64,000 bases of DNA, from positions 28,863,501-28,927,500 of the forward strand of contig NC_057826.1 of NCBI RefSeq assembly GCF_910594005.1. Direction: 5' to 3'. Within the stretch, counting starts at the first letter, position 1; each line of letters starts with the position of its first letter. A program made the translations under genes and the position numbers. This stretch comes from Cervus elaphus. Lineage: Eukaryota; Chordata; Mammalia; Artiodactyla; Cervidae. The notes under the pieces are model-generated. The model was not told the DNA's origin. It was given only the letters and a program-made list of their open reading frames with translations, and ran no database searches. Of the stretch, positions 21,646 through 30,415 are shown one piece after another.

Positions 21646-24112
21646 ATCCACAGAGAAGAATGACATTTTCCTAATTAGCAGGCCTGGCCTCAGAGCGGTG
21701 GGCCTCCATCCTTATATCATGGAATTCTCTTGATTACCGGGGCAAAGAATTGGTCTTGATTAAATTCTTTTAATTTAGCAGTCCCCCTCTGATTGGAATG
21801 GGACAGAGGCGAAAAGAAAGATTATCAGTCCTCTCAACATGCAGTTTACTTAATCACTAATCTTTCTATTTTGCCTAAGGATTCAGATATGAACTTGAAC
21901 TTTTTTAACTGCAAAAAGGTAGCACAGATGATCAATTTAACTTCGTCTCTTTTTCCTATCTTTTCCCCCTCTGAGGCTCTAATCATCAGTTATGAAGAGA
22001 ACCAAGAGCACAATGTTGTAAATCAACTAAACTTCAATTAACAAACAGAAAACCAAGAGAAAAGAGTAGGAAGAAAAAAACCTTGAAGATTTCAACAACT
22101 TGAGTCATTGCCGTAGTCACAAGTATTAATAACTGTCTTTTGCCAGTATGCACCTGCCCTTGGCTGGACAGACGGAGAGTTTCTATACCTGCTAACACTC
22201 ATCTCAGGAAATGAAATACCACTGGTGCAAGATATCACAAACATCTTTTCCCCGTTCTAGTTCCACTGACAAGCGTCTCTCTAAATTTCTGTAGCTGTTC
22301 ATCCCAGACCAGTAGACATTTCTCTTCCCAAGACCTGGACACAGAATTCATTGAGTTCAGTGGGGTCCCCATGATCAGCACAACCCAGGCTCCCCACAGT
22401 GAGGCTCCCCCACAGCAGGGAGTTGGGTAAGAGGGGAGAATGGGGTTTGTCCCCAGAAGCCAGAATTGGAGTGAAAATATTCTCCCAGGATGGCTCAAAG
22501 TGAGAAAAGCCTGATAGCTAAACTGGAACAGAGTCTGGAGAAAGAATGGAATTGAAGATGAGAACCACAAGGTAGGAGGATAAGTGGAACTGAAAATGAA
22601 AACTATTTGCTACTACATTCATGAATGAGGTCCGGTCACGATGGGTACCACAGTAGAGAGTAGTGGGCTTCTTTCAAAAAAGATGCTTGGGGACCTGCCC
22701 AATGTAGACTTGGACTGCTCTCAATTGTCAACAGAATCTCTCATTTCTCTGAAAATTTATTTCATTTCCAGGAAGAAAAGACATGAAAGCTTTCCTATCA
22801 GTAAGACAGTTGAGGTACAAATACCGAAAGCAGATTCATATTTGTGGAGACAAATCTGCATGTTTTGTTTCCCATGTAAAATTTAAACAAAACATTCAGT
22901 TTGGAATGCAGTCTGTTTGAGTTTCCTGAATGTTTCGAAATGGTTTGTCCTTTTAAATCCAGTCCTAAACCTAAAGTATGTTTGGCTAGTTCTTAATTAT
23001 TAAAATTTGGGGTAACTTCAAGGGAAATTGTATCCATTCATTTCTGGTCCATTTGCATTCAACTGATCAAAAAAATATTTAAATGCTACTTCAATAAATC
23101 TTTACAGAATCAAAAATCAGGAAATTCTATTTTAGAAGGAGTAAACAAATTTAAACACCAAGCTGTTCTCATTTGGTGGGATTTGCCTAGACCAAAGAGG
23201 TTAAGTGGATTCTAAACATGGCAAAGTACAGCTCTTCTCCCTTACCAGACTTATTCTATCATATGCAAAACACCACAAAGTGCTCATAAGAGAAAAATTT
23301 TAAATATATCCTTGATTTGCGCACAAAGCTTTGTTCATATCAAACTAGAAACTTGAAAAGCATGCAAAATTTCTGCTCTTTGTGTTGTGGTTTCAATCTC
23401 AATTTCTCGTGGGATTCCACAGCCTTGGGCCAGTTTTATCATTTTGCTGGAGCTCAGGTCTCTTGAGGAAGAGAGAGTCCCTGCATGTGTCACTCCCATT
23501 AAAAACATGCCAAAGTGTTTTATTCATTGACTACAGAGCCTACAACTGGAATAATTTATTTTGTCATGAATTGTAGTGATTCTGTGAACTGCCCTGATAC
23601 ATTTAAAGAGAAAGTATATAAAATCCCTAAATGGTTTTCGATGATAGCTAACTTGTTAACTTTTTTGTTTCTTTAGTTGTTCAGCGTTTCCACTGGGAAA
23701 GGATAAATAAATGCTGGCATTGCAAATACCAAAGAGCTTAAGTAAAGTTCACTTTTCGATTGACCAGATGACCATAAATGTTTGAATCTTTAGTCTCTTA
23801 GAAACTACACAAAACCCAATCACAAAAATATTAGACTAAAGTTCAAGAGGTAATGAGAAATGACAACATCAGAGGATCAGCCAAAAGGCTGGAAGGAAAG
23901 GAAACATGAAGATCGGTGTGAAGAAGCAACAGATTCTTTATCAAGGGTAATTCTTTAAAGCTCCAACAACAGGCAGTCTCTATTATAATCAAACCCAATA
24001 CAGTAGATTGATTTCAACAATTGCTCCAATTCTTCACCTTTTCCTGCATCTACATAATTTGCCATGCAACTTTCCATTTGTCACTCTGATGTGAAGTCCT
24101 GTCTATATCTAG
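21646..24112. other. 2.4-kb mostly single-copy stretch
   Basis: No gene or clear repeat. A phrase at about 22010-22042, 'tgttgtaaatcaactaaac', resembles an L1 3' tip but is too short to call. Frames at 21793-22041, 22235-22570 (minus) and 22641-22886 have no domain. Confidence 0.35.
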
Positions 24113-24695
24113 ACCCTTTAAAAATCAGCTTTATAGAGTTATAATTTGTATATAATAAAATTAAACCTTTAAAAAATGTATAGTCTGATCAGTGTGATTA
24201 ATACACAGAGTTGCATAATCACCACCACAATCAAGATACAGAACATTTCCAGCGCTCAAAAAGTGCTCAGCCCCAGGGCCGGCAACCTCATTTCACCATC
24301 TCCAGCCCCAGGCAACGACTAATCTGGTTTCTGTTACTACAGCTTTGTTTTTTCAGGAATTTCATATACATCGAATCAGACAGCATGTAGTCTTCCACAT
24401 CTGGCTTCTTTCACTTAGCATAATGCTTTTGAGCTTCCCCATGCTGTTTCATGTATCAGTAGTTCATTTCTTTTTGCTGCTAAGAAGTATTCCACTGTAA
24501 CGAAATACTGCAATCTGTTTTTCGGTTCATCAGTTAATTGATATTTGGATTGATTTCAGCTTTTAGCTACTGAAAATGAAGTTGCTATGTATATTCATGT
24601 ACATGTGTGGACACATGTTTTTATATTTCTTATGTTCTTATCTAAGAAGTGATCATAGGAAAAGTGCACATTACATTTTATTAAAAACTGGCCAG
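24113..24695 (-). mobile_element. Old L1 (L1M-type) 3' UTR, antisense
   Basis: Contains the antisense L1 phrases 'agttataatttgtatataat', 'caatcaagatacagaacatt', 'cttctttcacttagcataat' and 'tattccactgtaacgaaata'. It continues beyond the SINE at 25062. Confidence 0.8.
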
Positions 24696-25061
24696 GGGCT
24701 TCTCTGGTGACTCAGTGGTAAAGAATCTGCCCACCAACGCAGGAGACTTGAGTTCGATCCCTGATCCAGGAAGATCCCACATGCCTTAAAACAACTAAGC
24801 CCATGTGCCACAACTATTGAGGCTCTGCTCTAGAGCCGGGATACCGCAACTATTGAGCCCACCTGCCACAGCTACTGAAGCTCATTGCCCTTGAGCCTGT
24901 GCCCTGCAACAAAAGAAGCCACTGCAATAACAAGCCTGCACAATGCAATGAAGAGAAGCCCCTCCTAGCTGCAACTAGAGAAAAGCCCACACAGCAACAA
25001 AGACCCAGCATAGCCAAGAATAAATAAATTTTAAAAATTATTTTTTTTTAAAAACTGGCCA
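24682..25061 (+). mobile_element. CHR-2-type SINE with 14-bp TSD
   Basis: tRNA-Glu-like head 'ggggcttctctggtgactca' with box B 'gagttcgatccctg'. A long body of repeated ccacaactattga/aagcccac units follows, and the tail is 'aataaataaattttaaaaat'. Body 24696-25047. The repeat ttaaaaactggcca lies at 24682-24695 and 25048-25061. It interrupts an old L1. Confidence 0.9.
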
Positions 25062-26010
25062 ATTGTTTCTCAATGGACTGTTCCATTTCACACTTCCCAT
25101 TAGTAGTGAAGACAGTTTTTCAGTTGCTGCATGTCCTCACCAACACATGGTATTGCAAGTATTCTTAATTGCAGTCATTCTAGTGAACATGTAGTGATAG
25201 CTTATTGATTTTAATATACATTACCCTAATGATGAGTGATGTTAAGCATTTTTCCTGTCTTTATTTACCGTTTATCATCTTTGGTGAACTGCCTGTTTAA
25301 ACTTTTTGCCCTTTTGTTTCTCTTTTATTACAGAGTCATAAGAGTTCTTTAAATAGTCTCGCTACAAGTCTTTTACAATACATCTTAACAAATATTTTCT
25401 CCCAGTCCGTGACCTGTCTTGTCATTTTCTTGACAGTATCTCTTGGAGAGCAATAGTTCATGATTTTGAAGGAGTCTGGTTTATCAATTTTTATCTTTGA
25501 AGATTTTGCCTTTGTATTTTGTCTAAGAAATATTTGCCTCACCCAGTTCAATTTTTTTGTCTATTTTTTTCTAGAATTTTATAGGTTAGCCCTGACATTT
25601 AGGCCCGTTATCTACTTAAGATAGATTTTGTATATGACGTGAGATAAGGGGCAAGGTTCAACTTATTTCCTAATGGACATTCAGTTGTTTTCCTTTCTCC
25701 ATTGAATTATGCTGGCACCTTTTTTTGAAAAATGATTGACCATATATGTGTGGTCTATCTCTAGATCCCCTATTTTTCTCTTTGATTCTGTCTTTAGGCC
25801 AATACCATACTGAATTATGTAGCTTTATAGTAAATCTTGAAATCAGATGTATAATGCCTCCACATTTGTTCTTTTCCAAAATAGTTTTGACAATTCTAGG
25901 TTTTTCACATTTTCATAAATATTTTTAAATAACTTTCAATTTCTTTTTAAAAAACCTGCTGGAATTTTGATTGGGATTGTGTTGATTCTGTATATTAATT
26001 TGGGGGGAAC
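25062..26010 (-). mobile_element. Old L1, antisense, 3' UTR into ORF2
   Basis: Continuous antisense L1 phrases: 'gttgctgcatgtcctcacca', 'tttgcccttttgtttctctt', 'gatagattttgtatatgac', 'ccaataccatactgaattat', ending at 'ttgattctgtatattaattt', where BovB enters. Minus-strand frames at 25336-25551 and 25670-25879 are fragments of this L1. Confidence 0.85.
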
Positions 26011-26833
26011 TGGAATCAAGATTGCCAGGAGAAATATCAATAACCTCAGATATGCAGATGACACCACCCTTATGGCAGAAAGTGAAGAAGAACTAAAGAG
26101 CCTCTTGATGAAAGTTAAAGAGAGGAGTGGAAAAGTTGGCTTAAAGCTCAACATTCAGAAAACTAAGATTATGGCATCCGGTCCCATCACTTCATGGCAA
26201 ATAGATGGGGAAATAGTGGAAACAGTGGCAGACTTTATTTTTTTGGTCTCTAAAATCACTGCAGATGATGACTGCAGCCATGAAATTAAAAGGCGTTTAC
26301 TCCTTAGAAGGAAAGTTATAACCAAGCTAGACAGCATATTAAAAAGCAGAGGCATTCCTTTGCCAACAAAGGTCTGTCTAGTCAAGGCTATGGTTTTTCC
26401 AGTGGTCATGTATGGATGTGAGCGTTGGACTATAAAGAAAGCTGAGCACCGAAGAATTGATGCTTTTGAACTGTGGTGTTGGAGAAGACTCTTGAGAGTC
26501 CCTTGGACTGCAAGGAGATCCAACCAGTCCATCCTAAAAGAGATCAGTCCTGGGTGTTCATTGGAAGGACTGATGTTGAAGCTGAAACTCCAATACTTTG
26601 GCCACCTGACGTGAAGAGCTGACTCATTTGAAAAGACCCTGATGCTGGGAAAGATTGAGGGCAGGAGGAGAAGGGGACGACGGAGGATGAGATGGTTGGA
26701 TGGCATCACTGACTCAATGGACAAGAGTTTGGGTAGGCTCTGGGAGTTGGTGGTGGACAGGGAGGCCTGGCGTGCTGCAGTCCATGGGGTTGCAAAGAGT
26801 CTGACACAACTGAGCAACTGAACTGAGCTGAAG
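26011..26833 (+). mobile_element. BovB LINE 3' part with RT motif retained
   Basis: 5'-truncated BovB inserted in the old L1. The open frame (25967-26614; BovB-derived from about 26011) contains the YADD catalytic motif of the reverse transcriptase at 26051-26062, followed by the LNIQKTKIMASG region and the VVMYGCERWT segment. The endonuclease and most of the RT fingers/palm are missing, so it cannot act alone. It ends with 'caactgaactgagctgaag'. The 220-codon antisense frame (26155-26817) is a shadow. Confidence 0.95.
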
Positions 26834-27136
26834 TTTTGACACTATTATGTTTTTTGACTAAATATGGTATCTCTCTCCACTAATTTAAACCTTCTTTAGT
26901 TTCTCCCAACAGTTTTATGTTTCCATGTGTAAGTATTGTGCATATTTTGTTAAATTTATCCCAAAGTATTTCATGTTGTTAGATGTCATTGTAAAAGTCA
27001 TATTTAATTATCAATTTCTAATTATTTGTGACTAATAAATACATGAGGTGTATATTGTCACATGAGGTGTGACATATATATATATGTGTCATATATATAT
27101 GTGACATATATATATATATACACATGAGGTGTATAT
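26834..27136 (-). mobile_element. Old L1 continuing after BovB
   Basis: The L1 resumes with 'atatggtatctctctccact' and 'gttaaatttatcccaaagta', in the right order after the segment ending at 26010. This shows that BovB landed inside it. An AT-rich expansion occupies 27058-27121. Confidence 0.8.
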
Positions 27137-27138
27137 TG
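27041..27138. repeat. AT-rich palindromic expansion between 17-bp direct repeats
   Basis: acatgaggtgtatattg occurs at 27041-27057 and 27122-27138. A third partial copy (cacatgaggtgtga) lies at about 27059-27072. Between them are alternating (TA)n tracts punctuated by gtgac/gtgtc, able to fold back on themselves. Confidence 0.85.
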
Positions 27139-27205
27139 CTTTTTTAACTTAGATGCAGAGTACATCACGTGAAATGCCAGGCTGGATAAATGACAAGCTG
27201 GAATC
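27137..27205 (+). mobile_element. Displaced internal BovB fragment
   Basis: About 65 bp match internal BovB ('ttaacttagatgcagagta', 'catcacgtgaaatgccagg', 'acaagctggaatca'). Compare 55987-56046, where the same phrases are in place. It has neither a 3' tail nor a 5' start. In BovB it lies immediately upstream of the first bases of the copy at 26011. Confidence 0.75.
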
Positions 27206-27513
27206 ATGCATTCCATGATGTATTATATATTGATCGATTTTATTTGCTCATATTCTACTAAATATTTGGGGGGGCTACATTATGAAGAAAGTTGGTTACT
27301 ATTTTCTTTTCTTCTAATGTCTTTGGTTTTGGTATCAGTGTAGAGGTAGCTTCATAAAGCGAGTTAGGAAGTATCTCCAACTGAATTAGTAATAATTATC
27401 CCTTAACCTTTTATATCTAGTGCATCAGAGAAGCCTTTGATGCCTGGAGCTTTCTTTGTGAGAAAGATTTTAGGTACAAATTCAATTTCTTTAATAGAGA
27501 CAAGACTATTCAT
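27206..27513 (-). mobile_element. Old L1 ORF2 segment, antisense
   Basis: Antisense ORF2 phrases 'gattttatttgctcatattc', 'ttcttctaatgtctttggtt', 'ggtatcagtgtagaggtag' and 'cctggagctttctttgtgag'. Several hundred bases of L1 are missing relative to 27040. Confidence 0.75.
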
Positions 27514-27820
27514 GTTAGTAAAAGTCAGTCCTGTCCGACTCTTTGCAACCCCATGGACTATACAGTCCACGGAATTCTCCAGGCTAGAATACTGGAGTGG
27601 GTAGCCTTTCCCTTCTCCAGGGAATCTTCCCAACCCAGGGATCGAACCCAGGTCTCCCGCACTGCCAGCGGACTCTTTACCAGCTGAGCCACAAGGGAAG
27701 CCCAAGAGTATTAGAGTGTGTAACTTATCCTTCTCCAGAGGATCTTCCTGACCCAGGAATTGAACCAGGATCTCCAGCATTACAGGCAGATTCTTTACCA
27801 ACTGAGCTATCAGGAAAGTT
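27514..27820 (-). mobile_element. Bov-A/Bov-tA tandem SINE, antisense
   Basis: One complete antisense Bov unit (27517-27703, ending 'gagccacaagggaagccc') is followed by a second partial unit (27704-27819, ending 'actgagctatcaggaaag'). Both carry a tRNA-head box B-like 'cagggatcgaaccc' or 'caggaattgaacc'. Inserted in the L1. Confidence 0.88.
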
Positions 27821-28004
27821 CATATTCACACTATTTATACTTTTAAAGAGCTCTGGTGGTTTCTGTCTTTTAGAGAATTTGTCTTATTATCTAAGTTGTT
27901 GAATTTATTGGCACAAAATTATTTACAATATTCCTCTATGGTTTTTTGTTGTTAGTTTATTGAAGAATAAGTGGCACAGAGGAAAATCTGCGCTTTTTAG
28001 GTAT
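27821..28004 (-). mobile_element. Old L1 ORF2 piece joined to a second L1 3' end
   Basis: 'ctaagttgttgaatttattg' belongs to antisense ORF2. From about 27950, 'gttagtttattgaagaataa' starts a new antisense L1 3' UTR. This implies a second L1 inserted in, or deleted against, the first. Confidence 0.6.
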
Positions 28005-28179
28005 GTTGTGGTTGTCAAGTGGCCAAGTTGTGTCTGACTGTTTGCAACCCCATCGACTGCAGCATGCCAGGCCTCTCTGTCCCTCAGCATTTCCTAGAGT
28101 CTGCCTAAGTTCATGTCCGTTGAATTAGTAATGCCATCCAACCATCTCATCCTCTGCTGCCCTCCTCCTTTTTAGGTAT
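27993..28179 (-). mobile_element. Short BovB 3' end with 12-bp TSD
   Basis: A 163-bp antisense BovB 3' terminus (28005-28167), 'tgtctgactgtttgcaaccc' to 'accatctcatcctctgctgc'. It is flanked by ctttttaggtat at 27993-28004 and 28168-28179. A strongly 5'-truncated insertion into L1. Confidence 0.92.
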
Positions 28180-28790
28180 ATTGTTCTATGAATTTTAACA
28201 AACTTATGCAGTGATGTAACCTCTACTACAGTCAAGACATAGAACATCTGCATCATACCCAAACGTTCCTTCATGCTCCCTTAGAGTTCATTCCATCCCT
28301 CCAGGTCCCTTGCAACCAGTGACTTAATATCCATCCCTATTAATTTGCTTTCTCTATACTGTCATATAAATGAGATCATATAATACATAGTCTTTTGAAT
28401 CTGTCTTCTTTCAACTTACCATGTGCTCTGCATGTATCACTAATCCATTCTTTTTCACTGCTGAGTAGTATTCCATTGTACGGCCATATACATTTGGTTA
28501 TGTGTTCATCAAAGGAGATTTGGCTTGATTCCAGCTTTGGCAATTGTGAATAAAGGTATCAGAAACATTTTACCACATGTTTTTGTGAAAATATATGCTT
28601 TCATTTATCTTGGATAAATATTCAGTTTTTCCTCATGTTTTCTGAAGCTTTCTTACTAGGTGCAAACACATTTAGGATTATTATCTCTTTGATGAATTTA
28701 TTCCTAATTCATTAAGAAATGTCTTTCTTTGTCTCTGGTATTATTTCTTCTGTTGTGGACCGATATACTGAGTTCACAAAATAGTTTGTT
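28168..28790 (-). mobile_element. Second old L1 3' UTR, then first L1 ORF2
   Basis: 'gtcaagacatagaacatctg', 'gctgagtagtattccattgt' and 'ccagctttggcaattgtgaa' are antisense L1 3'-UTR phrases that duplicate those at 24240-24570. From about 28640, 'gtgcaaacacatttaggatt' and 'atgtctttctttgtctctgg' return to ORF2. A poly(A) run sits near 28790. Confidence 0.75.
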
Positions 28791-28803
28791 TAAAAAAAAA
28801 AAG

Positions 28804-29362
28804 TTCCAGAGGGTTCTAGATGGTCTTTCACTCTGAAGAGTGAATTGAGATCAAGGTTTTCCTGGTTATCTCAGACTGGGGTTACCAAGCAATGCTTGAA
28901 TCACCTTCAAATCAGAGTCTAGCCAAGGAGAAATCCAGTTGGCAAGAGTTACTGAATTGCCTTCAAATATTTTTAGATATCACAGTCTCAAATCAAAAAA
29001 AATCAACAGGAAGTTAAAATTCATTGAAAACGCCTATGTCAAGAGCCCCAAGCCAGAATAAGTCAAAACGAGATGATGAAATGTCAGGACTGATTTGTGA
29101 GGTTTTGATTCATGATCTTTTTGACTGCCTCCTATCTTCCTCTGTTTTATGTTCTCCTCAGTTTCTTCAAAACCTTTTGTAAATTCAGGTAAATCATGTC
29201 TGGCTGTGCCCACGATTTCCACAAAGATTGAGTATAGAAAGCTGTCCTAATGTTCTTCTATCATTCCTCCCTCCTTCCTTTATTTTTCTCTTCTCATGCA
29301 TCCCTTTTCTTTCCTCCAAGTCACTGAACATTTATTTACCAAGTGCCTGCTATACATAAAGT
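28804..29362. other. Single-copy stretch, nothing recognised
   Basis: AT-rich, without recognised repeat or gene. Confidence 0.35.
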
Positions 29363-29375
29363 ACAGTGGTGCAGT

Positions 29376-29708
29376 GGTGGTAGTTTACTCACCAAGTCAT
29401 GTCCAACTCTTGCAACCCCATGGACTGTAGCCTGCCAGGCTTCTCTGTCCAGGGATTCTCCAGGCAAGAATACAAGTGGGTTGCTATTTCCTTCTCCAGA
29501 GGATCTTCCCGACCCAGGAATCGAACCTGGGTCTCCTGCATTGCAGGTAGATGATTTACCAACTGAGCTATGAGGGAAGCCCTTCAATCAAGAATATGGA
29601 GTGGGTAGCCTATCCCTTCTCCTGCGGATCTTCCCGACCCAGGAATCAAACCGGGGTCTTCTACATTGCAGGCAGATTCTTTACCAACTGGGCTATGGAG
29701 GAAGCCCC
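29376..29708 (-). mobile_element. Bov-A/Bov-tA dimer of a composite insertion
   Basis: Two antisense Bov units lie in tandem. 29376-29580 ends 'gagctatgagggaagccc', and 29581-29708 ends 'gggctatggaggaagcccc'. Both keep tRNA-head sequence. The dimer's 5' end abuts a T5 trailer and a tRNA-Ala copy. The target-site duplication acagtggtgcagt brackets the dimer plus the tRNA copy (29363-29375 and 29799-29811). Confidence 0.88.
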
Positions 29709-29718
29709 AAAAACCGAG

Positions 29719-29791
29719 TGGAGGATGCGGGCGTTGATCCCACTACCTCTCACATGCTAAGCACGCACTCTACAATTTAAGCTAATCCCCC
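29719..29791 (-). pseudogene. tRNA-Ala(AGC) pseudogene, part of composite retroposon
   Basis: On the minus strand a 73-nt sequence starts GGGGGATTAGC and ends GCATCCTCCA, the layout of tRNA-Ala. The anticodon AGC is at positions 34-36 (29758-29756), after a conserved T33. The acceptor stem pairs fully except for one G-T. The anticodon stem has a G-A mismatch and two wobbles, and the T loop is altered (ATCAACG). Seven bases of leader precede it and ctcggttttt follows, like a Pol III trailer with a T5 terminator. Damaged stems and the flanking duplication argue for a retro-pseudogene rather than a working gene. Confidence 0.85.
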
Positions 29792-29954
29792 AGCTAGAAC
29801 AGTGGTGCAGTTGATCTCAAAAATTTTGATCATAAAAAAAATTTTTTTTTAACTTGATCATGACTAGGAAACACACTTATATCAAAACCCAGTTTGCTCT
29901 CTCTGTCTCCCCTTTTCCTTCCCTGTCTCTCCTCTGGTTTGAGGATGGAACTGC

Positions 29955-30160
29955 TGGGGGCTTCCCTGGTGGCTCAGAGGATGAAGCGTCTGCCTGCAAT
30001 GCAGGAGACCTGGGTTCGATCCCTGGGTTGGGAAGATTCCCTGGAGAAGGAAATGGCAACCCATTCCAGTATTCTTGCCTGGAGAATCCCATAGACAGAG
30101 GAGCCTGACAGGCTACAGTCCACGGGGTCACAAAGATTTGGACACTACTGAGCTAACAGA
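29955..30160 (+). mobile_element. Bov-tA SINE, full length
   Basis: Head 'gggggcttccctggtggctc' with box B-like 'gggttcgatccctg', body 'ggcaacccattccagtattc', 3' end 'ggacactactgagctaacag'. Frames on both strands here are SINE-derived. Confidence 0.92.
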
Positions 30161-30319
30161 ATAGTGGACACCAAAGCCAAGATCCTGTCTGCCGTGATTC
30201 CAATCCTATTGGTGTGGAGTTGAACCCACATACCCTTTCAAAAGCTGTCCAAGTGATTTTAACATGGAATCATGATTGAGAAGCATTCAACAAGTATGCA
30301 AGGTCCTTGTATCTCCCTT

Positions 30320-30415
30320 CCTGGGAAACTGAGGTTAAAATATTGAAGGAATTGGCCCCAAGTCATTCAGTGAGCCAAGACTGGAGCCCCAGTATTCGGC
30401 GTGAACCCACACCAC
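30320..30415 (-). repeat. MIR SINE fragment, antisense
   Basis: 'gggaaactgaggttaaaata' and 'ccaagtcattcagtgagcca' follow the antisense MIR order. Confidence 0.6.

Noticed and set aside
26155..26817. 220-codon minus-strand open frame
   Set aside because: Antisense shadow of BovB; the same artefact appears at 56183-56752 opposite another BovB copy.
27597..29760. CRISPR-like regularly spaced repeats
   Set aside because: Repeated phrases here are antisense Bov SINE monomers about 115-200 bp apart, not short repeats with unique spacers.
29955..30030. tRNA-Glu gene
   Set aside because: The tRNA-like head is part of a Bov-tA SINE. The same applies to the heads in all other Bov and CHR elements.
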